From Parachlorella kessleri (Eukaryota; Chlorophyta; Trebouxiophyceae; Chlorellales; Chlorellaceae), in contig BBXU01001668.1 in the NCBI GenBank assembly GCA_001598975.1, positions 1 through 14,239 of the forward strand: a stretch of DNA of 14,239 bases. The letters are read 5' to 3'. The notes under the pieces were generated by a model. It made no database searches, was not told the origin of the DNA, and saw only the letters and a list, made by a program, of their open reading frames with translations. Below are positions 1-10,500 of the stretch, in pieces (position 1 is the first letter of the stretch; every line of letters starts with the position of its first letter). The translations under genes and the position numbers were made by a program.

Positions 1-2730
1 AGGGGCGGCGGCGGCGGGCATCCAACAGCCCACACAAGGTGCCGCACACCAGCAAGGCCACCTCTGCGAGGAGGGGAGGCAAGCGACGTGTGGGTAGAGC
101 GGGGCCGACCCGTAATCCAGCAGACTCCGGAGTTGGGTGGTAGGAGGTGGATTTTGGGCGGCGGCAGGGCGTTGTACCTACGCCACGCAGGTCGCGTACG
201 GTAGGCCTGCCACGTGCTACACCCCATGCAACCAACCACGTGCCTGCTGGCAGAGCTCTCTTGTTGGCGTGACGACGAGCGCGTGGGTTCCATCCCCCCG
301 CTGTATGCGCGGCTCCCGGTGCGCCAGGCTGTCCACGATGGGAGCCAGGTAGGAGAGGGTTTTGCCGGAGCCGGTTGCGGCGTGGACCAGGGCGTCCCTG
401 CCTTTCTGCACCACCAGGGGGTGCAATCGGCGGGAGGCAGTGGAGTAAGACGGGCCCGGAGCAGCAGCAGAGCTGTGGTGAGGTGGCGCAGCCCAAGCTC
501 CAGATGGTGCCCCAGGAGAGCAGGCACAGAGGGGTGGCACGAGCTACTATGCGTGAGAAAGGGGGGCTCCTGGGTAGGCACACGTGCGAACCCTGAACGC
601 ACTCTAAGGCATCAGAAGTATGGGCAGAAGATCCGCCCCCTCACCAACTCTGTCGCACAGCTAACTACTTGCACTCACGAGCTGACCGTACATTCCCCTT
701 TCCATTTTCCCGCACTTCCATACACGTACCAGCAGGTGTGGGATGGTCTGCTGCTGCACCCGGGTGGGCCTGGCAAAGCTCAGGGAGGCCAAGTGGTCTG
801 ACAAGGTCTGGGACAGCCCCAGCCCTTGGAAGCTGCCCGCGTCCAGGCCAAAGAGATCGCCAGCCGCGGCTGGTGCTGCTTGCCCTCCAGGAGCTTCGCC
901 CCCGTGGACCAACTCCCCAGGCTTGATGTTGATGCGAGGCCGGCTCCCGGCGGCCACCGCAGCAGCACCTGTGAAGGGTAATTACCCTGGTACACGTCAG
1001 CTTCCAGGGCAGCGGACTAGCCCTGGCTGGACATTTACTATGATGTGGAGAGCTTACCAATCTGCCATGCAGCACCTCATTCTCACGAATAAGTAAGCCC
1101 CATGCGGCTCGGTCACCCTGCAGGACCACTTTCTCCCCAACCTCAGAGCTGCTCAGGACATGAGCCTACCAGAGCACAGCCGGGGGTAGCCTTTCAAAGA
1201 AATGGCCCCCACCACGCCAAGTACCTTGCGTGGCAGCTCTGCGGCGCTCGGCTTTTGTCTTCCTTTTGCCAGCGCTGCCATCGCCCGCGCCCGCACCGTA
1301 GTCACCTCCCCCAAATTCAACAACCCCTCCAGGCCCATCCATGTCGCCAGCTTCACTGTCGCTGCCCTCCCCGGCAAGGGGGAAAGGGTTGGAGGAGGGC
1401 CCCGAGGCAGCAACCCTGTGCTGCGTGTCAGTGCCAGCAGCGGCGCTGCTGCCCTTGGCCCCTCTCCCCTCAGCAGCCCTGCTGCGACTGACAGCCCCTG
1501 CGCGCTGTAAATCGGGTGCGATATCGTCGTCGCTGCTGTCGCCCCCAAAGCGCGTAGCGTGGCTGGCAGCCAGCTCTCGCTGGACCTGCTTGTCGCGGTT
1601 GACTACTGCCATGACTGCGGCCATGACGTCGGCCGCCTCATCATCGCTGCCGCCGCCTGGGATGTCATCCAAGTCTGCGCCACAGCATCCCATGTGGGGT
1701 TACGGTGCTAGTGGCAAGGTGTAAAGGACAAACAGAGTATTGAGTCCTGCCTTACACTGAGTCATGCATTGCGATCACAAACAACACTTTCTGGCACCAC
1801 TGGAAGCGACCCATGCCATCTGCGTAGAAGCGAGCATTTGGAGCACCGTACGACCGCACGACTGAACCCCTTGGTTCCCAGCTGCTGTCAAGCTCCCTGC
1901 AACTTCAGCAGTGCAGCACAGTGCCATGCCCCATTTCATACACCCAACACCAACCTGGCGTTGGCTCGCGACCCCCCGCCTGCCTTGACAGCAGCCTCAG
2001 CCGCCCCACCCGTTTAGAGTTACCATCATCAACACTTGACAAGTCGATGCCAGAGGGCCTGGGCCTGGCACCCCTGCTGCCTGCTGCCACGCCTCCGCTG
2101 CCTGCTGCCATGCCATTCTGTCTGCCTGCATGCCTCTGCGCTGGCCGTGCCTCGGCCCTGCTGCTGTTGAACCCATCCTGCTTGCCGGATCTATCCTGTT
2201 GCCTTGGAGCCTCTTGTGCCCTGGCAGTGTGCTGTCGCTGTTGGTTAGCGGGCCGCCCATTCGCCTGGCCGTTCTGGTGTACGCTGTCCAGGGGAGGACT
2301 AAGCCGAGGCCTCTTCAGAGGCGGGCGACTGAAGCCTGCTTCCCTGCCACCAAGTAGTGGTTGCTGAGGCTGCCTCTGAGGCTGCCTCTGCCCACGCAAA
2401 GACTCCCGAGCGTGCGCGCCGTTTGACTGCCCGTTCAGTATAGGCGCAGCAGGTTTGCTGAGTGTCTGGCTGCCGTGGACTGGCAGTTCAAGTGAGTAGC
2501 CTTTGAGCTGTGCCCCGCCTCCCCCAGCTGCCTCCTGCTGCTGGACCTGCTGCTGCCCTGAAGGCCGAGGATGACCTTCCTTCCTGTGCTGTTGTTTCTG
2601 CAAGGTGCTTCCTAGAGTGCAGGCTAACTGATGGTGCAGAACGAGTCACATGCATGAGACGACGCATGCCAAAGCCCAGCAAGCTCACACGCTGGCCGGT
2701 GTTACCTTGAAAGACCGTTTTGCAGTCCAT
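1..2730 (-). CDS. DBP7: DEAD-box RNA helicase, Dbp7/DDX31/RH17 type, 5' part (C-terminus beyond left edge)
   Basis: The family acts in the nucleolus in 60S ribosomal subunit assembly. Proposed exons, in transcript order: 2730-2706, 2611-2024, 1674-1225, 968-730, 405-240, and a tentative 61-1. Introns one to three are phase 1 and the fourth phase 0, and all four junctions keep the frame. The first five exons encode about 489 residues. Residues 1 to about 398 are low-complexity: a Gln/Arg/Ala/Gly-rich stretch, then acidic Asp/Ser clusters and a basic KRKTKAERRR patch. The helicase core begins with a Q motif (F401 to Q426, ending ARPTRVQ), Walker A AATGSGKT (443-450) and motif Ia PTREL (481-485). 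The spacing and the RIQRGDGTHALV block before PTREL fit the Dbp7 group rather than other DEAD-box families. The ATG at 2730 has purine -3 and G +4. DEAD and later motifs lie outside the window. The last exon, which has a CCG run at its end, is the least sure part. Confidence 0.85.
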
Positions 2731-3014
2731 CTCTGCGCCCTCTCTTGCTTACGACTCTGCAACGACCCATGTTGCTGGGGCTCCAAGCCGGCCAGGTTTA
2801 GAAAAATACCATCGTCATCCATTAGATTTCATTAGAGCTTCGTGTATCTGGCCCCGAGGTAAAAAAAGTACCTTGACGCTTCTGACAAATTTTTGCGTCA
2901 CCCCCTTCAAACATCTGGTTGCAGCTTGTTCCGATCTGCTCGTTTGTTAACAGCTTAAATACGTTTTGATCGTAACTTTAGTGCCGTTGTTGCTGCCCTA
3001 GCTGTAAAGGCAAC
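2731..3014. promoter_or_regulatory. Shared (bidirectional) promoter between helicase and NUF2 genes
   Basis: This 284-base gap separates the two divergent start codons, so it must hold both promoters and both 5' untranslated regions unless an upstream exon was missed. It is clearly more AT-rich than its surroundings, especially 2800-2960, with short A and T runs. No TATA box is evident. The sequence TGCGTCA near 2894 resembles a bZIP-type core. CCGTT at 2984-2988 is the complement of AACGG, the core of plant mitosis-specific activator sites. These short matches are suggestive only. Confidence 0.6.
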
Positions 3015-6000
3015 ATGAGCGGTCAGTACTCCTTCCCTCTCCTGCCCGACAAGGACATCGGGCAGTGCCTGCACGAGCTGGGGCTGTCAGTAAGCTTGGA
3101 GCTTCTGGCCAAGCCCACCTTCGAGTTTGTGCAGCCGCTGTATGAACACCTGGTGACGGTGCTCATGGGGGTTAGCAGGTGACTTTAGTGCGCTGCTGGG
3201 CCTGGTAACCAACGGTATGCTTCTTAGTAGCGTGGCTGATGCTGCTTAGCCTAGATATGGCAGCCAGCGGAAGTGCTGCTGCATTTGCTGGGCAGGGAGG
3301 AGCTGCAACAACCAGTCTTTGCAGCCATAGATGCACTGGAGTTCCCAGAGTTACATGACGAGTCTATCCCTGCCATCTCCTTTCTGCGGCACCTGGGGCG
3401 GCTGATGATTGCCTCAGGAATCCGCGACTTCAGCGTCAAGGTATGTTGGCTGTGGGTTTTACACCCAGGCTGCGAGTCGCCTTGGAGGAGCTAGGATGCT
3501 CAGGACACGGGTTGTGTGCGGTGGCTGTTCCTCAGACCTGAACAGGGTGGAGAGGGCCCAGCTACCTCAAAGGTGTCCAAAATGCATCGTGTTCCTGCAC
3601 GACCATACCCTGCCACCCTGCCGGTGCCGTAGGACTTGTACAAGCCGGAGCAGCCGCGGCTGCGACGTAACCTGAGCGCCGTCATCAACTTTGCCAAGTA
3701 CCGCGAGGAGAAGCTGCTCGCGTACACCGAGCTGCAGGAGCACCTGGAGGCACTGGTTGCAGACAAGGAGGCCTTGGAGGCAGAGCAGGCGGACCTGCGG
3801 GCAGAACGGCAGCGGCTACAGGATGAGCGCGCGGCAGAGATGCCGGTGGGTGTGGGCTGGGGCGGGCGCGCCTGGAACACAGCTGTGTGATTGTAGGATG
3901 TTTTCGGAACTGGAGGGCTAGGGACTAGTTGTTGCTTCTGTAGCTGAGAGTTACAGGCGATAACACCGCACGGAGCATGCAAGGCAACAAAAAGAGGCCC
4001 GCAGGGTGCAGGGTTAATATCCTCGACGCCTGTAAAACGCTTAACACCACAGGCTAAGCCCAGCTGTCAGTTCGGAGTCTACTGGAATAAATGTGAACTG
4101 TGTGTGTGCAGGAGGTGGCCCTGCTGGAGAGTGAGCAGCAGGAACTGTTTGCGGAGAACCAACAGCTCAACAAGCAGCAAAATGCCCTTGCCAGCGAGGT
4201 AAGCAATTTAATGACACAGCACACATCTGGGTCCAGCCACAAACTGGCTTGTTTCCCCCGAAGACCCAGGTGGCAGAGGCTGGAGCACCTTCACTCTGCC
4301 TGAACCTGGCGGTATAGACCAACTTCTGGAGTGAACACGTGTTAGGTCCCCTACCCGAGAGGCACGCAGCTGGGCACGCCACCTGCAGGTGCGGACACTG
4401 AAACAGCAGACCAACGCCGTGACGGACGAGGCCTCGCAGCTGCGGTACCGCCTGTCCCAGGCACGCGGCCAGCAGGAGCTGCTCAGGTCGCAGATAGTGC
4501 AGGTACGGTGCCATTGCTTGCGGTCCTACATGGGGCATCCCCCAGTATCAATACAAATTCCTTTCGAGCAATTGGACACGTGCAGTAGTGAGTATCTTAG
4601 CGGCAAACTGGATGAGCAGTGTATACACACTAGTAATAGTGACACCTATTGGTATCTGCAAAGTATCTTGCCTGGCAAGATGGATACACTGCAAACCAGC
4701 ACTGTCATATGAGCGAATTGCTCCATATACTCTAAGCAGCCTACCCTTCCACCTCAGCCGCTGTTCCCCTGGTTACATCCCTTTGCAGTCGCCCCAGAAG
4801 GTGCAAGCCATGCTTGAGGAACTAAGTGCTGCAGTTGAGAGGGAGCGGGGACTTGTGGCGGAGGCAGACAGGCGGCTGCGGGACTTGCATGCACGGCTGG
4901 AGGTCATTGCCAAGGTGGGGGAGAACGGATGGTTATCTGCTAGGGATGGGTAGTAGTGTGGAGGAGGGATTGGGGCCTTGGAGGTGCAGTATCCTGCACT
5001 CTTCTGCGCTGGAGAGCAGAGGCAAGGACTAGACAGGGTTCCAGCTCAGCAACGGTAACAAGCAAGGGCAAGGGATTGGAAGCCATTGGCAAGTTGTAAG
5101 CCATGCCCTGCGAGTGTGACAACTACGACAGTGATGCAGGGTTGGTGTGTGGAGGTCCTACATTAAAATACTAGCTGGCAACGCTGCCGCGTCGCATCCT
5201 GCCACAGACCACTCAGCTGACGTTGTACTTGTGGGACGGGCTTCATGCAGGTAGAGAAGGAGGTGCAGAAAGCCATAGGCCTCATGGATGCAGTCGATGT
5301 GGAGATCAATAAGAAGAAGGAGGTCTCTAGGAAGGTAAGCGTTTCTGGGTGATTGGTTTAATAGCTCAAAACTCCGTGGTCCTTACAATGCGATTGATTG
5401 GGCACTCCGCACATGACCCTCGAGTCACCGCACGACTGGTCCAGCATACGACGCCTTTGCCTTCTAAGCCATCGTCATACTCCACTCCAAATGGTGCTGT
5501 GCCGACTCCGCAGTGTTCAAGTTGATGCTGTCTGCAGGTCAAGGCCCTGAAAGCGGAGATCGCTGCCAATGAGCATGAGGTGCTGCAGCTGGTGGCCACC
5601 CAGAATCATCTCAAGCGGCAGCAGGGCAGCCTTCTGGAGCGAATAGAGCGCCTAGAGAAGCAGGTGATGATCATGTCTGGGGGACCTAGCTGTTGTTTCT
5701 TGTTTCAAGTGGGTCACCTGTGTGCATGTATTACAAATTGCTGCTTTGGAGCACTGCTGCAAAGTTATGGCAGACGTGGGTGAGGCTTGGTTGCGAATGC
5801 CCGTAGTAAGTTGTTGTGGAGCATGAATGCTTCATTGGTGCCTGCATAGTTTACAAAAATGTTGTCATCAGCTCCTTCACACTAAAGATGTTCGCAGTTC
5901 CTCAGCGGAGAAGCAGCTGGCCTCCTTGCATGCTGCTGCTATGCATGAGATGGACAGATGACCCCCCATATCTACTGTACAAGCATCTCATCTTCAATAG

Positions 6001-6810
6001 TTAAAATTCTTCTGTGCCCCTCGCTTGCACTGCCCCACAGTGCACAATGAAGCGGGAGGCAGCAGAGTCCAGCATTGAGCAGCAGCTGCGGGACAAGGAT
6101 GCCATTGAGGCCGAGAACGCAGCAGCGCTTGCCAAGATCGCGCAGAGCGAGGCCATGGTGAGTCCTGACGGAGTCCAGCAGCCAAATCAGCCATTGTGTG
6201 GGCGGGAGGTGCAGCAAAAATGAGATCAGACAGGGCGCTAGAGCTCCGCTGCGCGCTTGGCTGAGAGCATGCTCTCCCTACTAGCCCTGCGAGTCTTGCA
6301 GGCTGCACAGGTGCAACCAGTTGCATCCATCCCTCGGAGTTGTAAGCTGGTAGACTGGAGCTAAGGGCACCGACGTTCTTGCTGTTGTGCAGATGCGGGC
6401 GTTGCGGGAGAAGGTGCAGCAACTGCAGAAGGCCCATGATGGCCAGATACAGTCCGTCATGGAGCAGTTCAATGAACTGCGGCACCAGGCAAGCCGCAGC
6501 CTGCATGCGCCTTTATAGAATGTTGAAAAGCATGAGCAGTGCACTGGCACTGTGACAGTCATGCATTAATGAATGCTGAGGACTTTATCAGCGGGGTGCA
6601 GCTGGTGCTATGAAGTGTACTGGACAGAGGTTGAACTTGCTTGAACTGCGCTCACCTGCACTAGGCGTATGTTGGATGGAAGCTTGAGAGGGCGCCAGAC
6701 TGCTGTGGGATGTGCTGCAGGTGGCTGACTATCACCAGCGCATGGAGAGCGCCATGAAGGGGCACAGCGATGCACCACAGGCTGCAGTCAAGCCCATGAA
6801 AGTGCGTTAA
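3015..6810 (+). CDS. NUF2: Kinetochore protein NUF2 (Ndc80 complex subunit), complete, 11 exons
   Basis: NUF2 pairs with NDC80/HEC1 in the four-protein Ndc80 complex that ties kinetochores to spindle microtubules. Exons: 3015-3178, 3296-3440, 3633-3845, 4112-4198, 4389-4502, 4789-4914, 5251-5334, 5538-5663, 6041-6157, 6393-6488, 6721-6810 (TAA 6808-6810). They sum to 453 residues; Arabidopsis and human proteins are about 440-464. Residues 1 to about 150 form the N-terminal calponin-homology-like domain, with SREELQQPVFAA and LEFPELHDESIPA. From about residue 130 the protein is almost all coiled coil rich in Glu, Gln, Leu and Arg. The family motif LRSQIVQ-SP spans the exon 5/6 junction (235-243). 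The start context CAACATGAG suits algae. Intron 1 is phase 2 and the other nine are phase 0. Intron 10 has a GC donor. An extra coding-like island in intron 8 may be a missed exon. Confidence 0.93.
6489..6720 (+). other. GC-AG intron (NUF2 intron 10)
   Basis: The exon ends CACCAG and the intron starts GCAAGC. The acceptor is TGCTGCAG, followed in frame by VADYHQRMESAMKG and then the stop codon. There is no GT that would keep the coiled-coil frame at this point. GC donors with a strong flanking match are a known minor class of ordinary introns. Confidence 0.8.
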
Positions 6811-6859
6811 GTGGGCAAAGCAGGGCTCCAGGCCAGCATCGTCAGTACATTGTCCAGTG

Positions 6860-6877
6860 TGTAACATAGGACTGTAA
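6860..6877 (+). terminator. TGTAA polyadenylation signals for NUF2
   Basis: Two copies of TGTAA, at 6860-6864 and 6873-6877, lie 50-67 bases after the NUF2 stop codon. TGTAA is the standard chlorophyte poly(A) signal, with cleavage usually 10-20 bases downstream. This implies a very short 3' UTR for NUF2, ending near 6890. Confidence 0.6.
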
Positions 6878-7303
6878 AGAGGGGTCGTGATCGGGGCACG
6901 CTGCTGAGTTATACACCCTGCCCTGACGCTGACTGTGGCTGATAGCCGCTTTGGTGACTTGAGGGCACCTGTTGGTGGGGACGACGTCTTCGTTTGCCGG
7001 GAGTTAGGCCCGACATTTCTCTGGGAGAATTCTTGGGAGGCTCACAGCTTGCAGTTGGAGCAGGCTGGCAAACCTGGACTGAAGCTTGCAACAGCTCCAG
7101 CTGTCAACACCCATGTCAATACCACATTTCCAGACCATTCCAAGGCGCGCGATGACGTGGGCTCAGCATGCACTCCGTTCCTCGGCCTCCTTTGCTGGTG
7201 CCAGAAACGGCAAATTACACTTGCCTCTGCTGATAAGTGGAGCACTGTCGTGAACCTGTCCTCCCGCACGATCATATCATGGGCGGGCCGACGCTGGAAC
7301 TAG

Positions 7304-7407
7304 GTAAGCCAAGTACCGATAGCAGTATGTGCAAGCACGTTGAACAACGGGACAGGTCGACCAGCTGGGACAGGCTTCACGACACGCACCGTTTTCCACC
7401 TCTGCAG
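7304..7407 (+). other. Probable intron in the 5' leader of the transporter gene
   Basis: The donor CTAG|GTAAGCC and the acceptor TTTTCCACCTCTGCAG| both match the splice sites used in the coding introns of this window, and the 104-base length is in range. No reading frame runs usefully through it, so if real it is most likely a leader intron. The downstream exon then begins with an upstream ATG at 7408. Confidence 0.4.
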
Positions 7408-7446
7408 ATGGTGGTCAGTATTGTCGATGACTGCTCGCTAACTTGA
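7408..7446 (+). promoter_or_regulatory. Upstream open reading frame in the transporter leader
   Basis: ATG at 7408 opens a 12-codon frame (MVVSIVDDCSLT) ending TGA at 7444-7446. The last base of that TGA is the A of a second upstream ATG (7446-7448), which opens a 16-codon frame (MREFQHNCLTWLAATG) ending TAG at 7494-7496. Both precede the transporter ATG at 7549. They matter only if transcription starts upstream of 7408, which the sequence cannot show. Confidence 0.3.
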
Positions 7447-7548
7447 TGCGAGAGTTTCAACACAACTGTTTAACTTGGCTTGCTGCTACTGGGTAGCTCT
7501 TCTAATAGTTCTTTTCACGAGCCTGTCGCCGGTCTCCACGCAGCAGCC

Positions 7549-10500
7549 ATGTCTGGTGCTGCTGGGCTTGCCCCCGCCCGTCTGCTCCTGTTGCTGTGTC
7601 TTGTGGCGCTCCTGTTATTTGGTGACAGGGGGTGCGTCTCTAGTAACTCAGTAAATGGGGCTAGGAGCACCTCCGAAGCACCAGGCTATGGCATCCAGGC
7701 GAGTGCGGGCCGAGTGCTCCTGCCTGTCCCCAGCGCGTGTGTGGCTGCCAGGTTTGGGATGGCCCTCCTCTGAAACCTCTGAACGATTTCTGGCATTGCA
7801 TGCTGCATGCATACTAGGCAAACCCAAGTGTTGCAGATCTTCTTGGCGGACAAGGTCCACTGCTATCCTCTTAGGAATGTCCAAGCACCCCTGCCTGGGC
7901 AAGCTGTGCAGGGTGACTTTGACCTCAGCTTGTGGAAGGATGGCCTGGTGGCAGGTAAGCCTGCGCCATGCACCAGTCCTGTCCAACCTAGCAGCGCGCC
8001 GCCTGCTGGCATTGTTACCGTAAGGCTTACTGAAGAGGGCCTGCATGATGCAGCAGCATCGAGTCCCCAGTGCTTGTTCATGCCTAGTGTGTTGATCTGG
8101 GGCGGTCCAAGCTACAAGGCCAAACCCGCCTGCCTTCCTTCTTTCTTTGGCTGCAGCCTCCCTAATGGTTGGCCTCATGATCTCAGCGCCCACAGCAGCC
8201 ATGCTCAGCAAGCACTGCAACTCCCTGCGCCTGATTGGTGCTGGCCTGAGCTGCTGGGTGGCGGGCACTGCAGCCACTGGGCTGGCACCCACCTTCCCTC
8301 TCTTGCTGCTGGCTCGTGTGCTGGCCGGGCTCGGTAGCGGCCCCTTCATCGCTGTGGCTGCGCCACTGATAGGTAGGTAAGGTTGGGTGAGATGCTATGG
8401 GTGAGGGGTAAGCTGGCTGTGAAGGTTGCCCTGGATTTGCTAGCAGCTCTATGGAGTGCAAGGACAGTGACCCTGAAATTACAGCCCGCTGTTGGCAGAC
8501 TCCCTGCCTCCCTTTGAAAATGTAGCTGGGGACCCCAGAAGGGTACAACCTGCCCAGCCAGGCTTCGTAATGAAGCAAACCTACCACTTCCATGCAGATG
8601 ACCGGGCCCCCCGACAACAGAAGAGCTTGTGGCTCGCGGTGATGTTCCTCTGCTTCCCCTCCGGCTTTGCCCTAGGATACATCTATGGAGGCCTAGTAGC
8701 TACCGCTTGGGGCTGGCGTGCTGCTTTCTTGCTGGAGTCTGCTGCTATGGCCCCGCTGGCGCTGCTATGCCTGCTGGGACCTGCTGTGGATATACACCGG
8801 GCAGCACAACAGACTAACCAAGGTGGGCACAGCAGCAGGCTGGCTGCACCTGGCTTGTGGCGACTTGAGGGTAACCGCCAATTGCAGATGCACGGTAGTG
8901 ATGCCTGCTGCGCGGTACGTGCAGGAGGCCCCTTGGTCCTACCCCTGACATTCCTAGTCACATTATTGGTCACACTCCAATTACACACCCTTGATTGGCA
9001 GGTGGACCTTGGAAGGTTAAGAAGGCAGTAGCCGTGCTGGCAGCAGACATCGGGGCACTCTGCCGCCACCCTACCTGCCCGCTTACCATTCTGGCCATGT
9101 CGCTCTACAATGGGGCTTTGGGGGGCTATGCCTACTACGGGCCCAAGGCGGCCAGGGATGTGTTCCTGCTGGGGCCGGAGACAGGAGATCTGCTGTTTGG
9201 AGTCATCACCGTGGCGACAGGTGAGGGCTAGAGCACCTGGTATTGAAGGTGGTAGGCCACTACTCATGCCTAGCCTAGTCTAGTCTCTCAGCGTACCGCC
9301 ACCTGAGCATGCTGCCGACAACTCATGCCTGTCCCTTGGAGTTTTGGAGGTATGGCTCTCCAGGTGGATGCAACCTGCGCGTATATGTTGACAGTGGCAG
9401 GAACTGTGTGACGGGCATCTATGTGCATATGTTGAAGGTGGTCGAGACACGTGTACAGGACAGCTGCGAGTAGAGGTTGCGCCCTCCGCCTGTTTGGAGC
9501 TTGCTACCAGTTAATAGCTAGCCACCAGGGTGTATCCCTCTCCCGCCTACTTACCCTCTGGTGCAGGCGTGCTAGGCACGCTGAGCGGCGGCATAGCGCT
9601 GGACCGGGTCGGGGGCAGCATACGCAGTGCCCTGCTGCTATGCACGCTGGGCGTGGCCGCAGGATCCGCCCTCATACTGCTTGCCTTCCTGGCCATGAGG
9701 ACGCTGCTGCCTTTCTTGCTGGCATTTGGCGTGGGCGAGTACTGCATGTTCCTCATGGCGGTACGTTGCGGTACTGCCTGATGTGGCTTCCATGTGTATT
9801 ATGGGATGGCCTGGGTGCGCAGGGGCTGGAGTGCCTGTCACCAATGAGGACAGCACGGTGTGCCGGGATGGGTGGGCTTGGGTTGCCTGGACCGTAGCCT
9901 GGCCGAATCCTTCCCACCTGCCAGCTGGGTGCAACAGATGGCAAGCTATCGGCTGTGGAGAGAGGCTGAGCCCAGCCACTTTTGTCTGCAGCGCACACCA
10001 CGCAACAAGGCAGGTGACAGTACTCAACTGACCGGCGCTGGTTGTGCCACTCGTCGTGTGTTTCCAGGCGCCCTCAGCGATGGTGCTGCTGTCGACAGCT
10101 CCCCCCGAGCTGCGCCCACATGCGCTGTCGCTGGCTGAGGTGGCGCAGCACCTGCTAGGGGACATCCCCTCCCCTCCCCTCCTGGGCTACCTGCAGGTAG
10201 GTGATGGTGACTGACTGTTGCAGGTGCCGCTTGCACCGTGCTAGTGCGCAGCTGAGAAGGTGCCCCAGGTTGCGAGGAGCGCTGAGCATCTGCCATCCGA
10301 GTCTTCTAGCACCCTAATCGGGACTGCGCATTTATTTGACGATGTTGGGATGGGGAGTAAACCTGGGATGAACACTTACTATGCCTGTCAGTGGGGTGTA
10401 TGAGGTTTTGAGTGCATCCAGCTCAAGGGGAGCGGGGTAACAAGGAAATGACCCTGTGACCGCACGAAGGAAGGGGGGGGTGTTTGAAGGTGCCCTGGTG

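Larger units (their letters stand above)
6811..7548 (+). other. Intergenic stretch: NUF2 3' UTR, then probable leader of the transporter gene
   Basis: This 738-base region has no recognisable protein gene. TGTAA occurs at 6860-6864 and 6873-6877, shortly after the NUF2 stop. From 6908 to 7300 one frame is free of stops but contains no ATG, and its 131-residue translation resembles nothing I know. It ends in TAG at 7301-7303, immediately before a good splice donor. The rest probably holds the transporter promoter and 5' leader. Confidence 0.5.

Noticed and set aside
1..17. GGC trinucleotide run at the left edge
   Set aside because: Only about four units; trivial in a GC-rich algal genome, though it makes the last helicase exon uncertain.
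214..801. Long plus-strand frame over the helicase
   Set aside because: It is the complement of helicase exons carrying Walker A and PTREL on the minus strand, and the plus translation has no family features.
3255..3295. Alternative start of NUF2 exon 2 at 3255 with donor at 3170
   Set aside because: It keeps frame, but inserts residues where relatives read directly from the G-V-S/T-R-E-E/D motif. The 3178/3296 join gives GVSREELQQP with a better donor.
6935..7303. Plus-strand frame of about 122 codons as a separate gene
   Set aside because: It has no ATG (only GTG), no recognisable domain, and lies between a poly(A) signal and the next gene. Kept only as a finding about the leader.
7648..8349. 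Minus-strand frame of 233 codons over the transporter
   Set aside because: It lies antisense to transporter exons 1 to 3, which are supported by family motifs and phase, so it is a GC-rich shadow frame.
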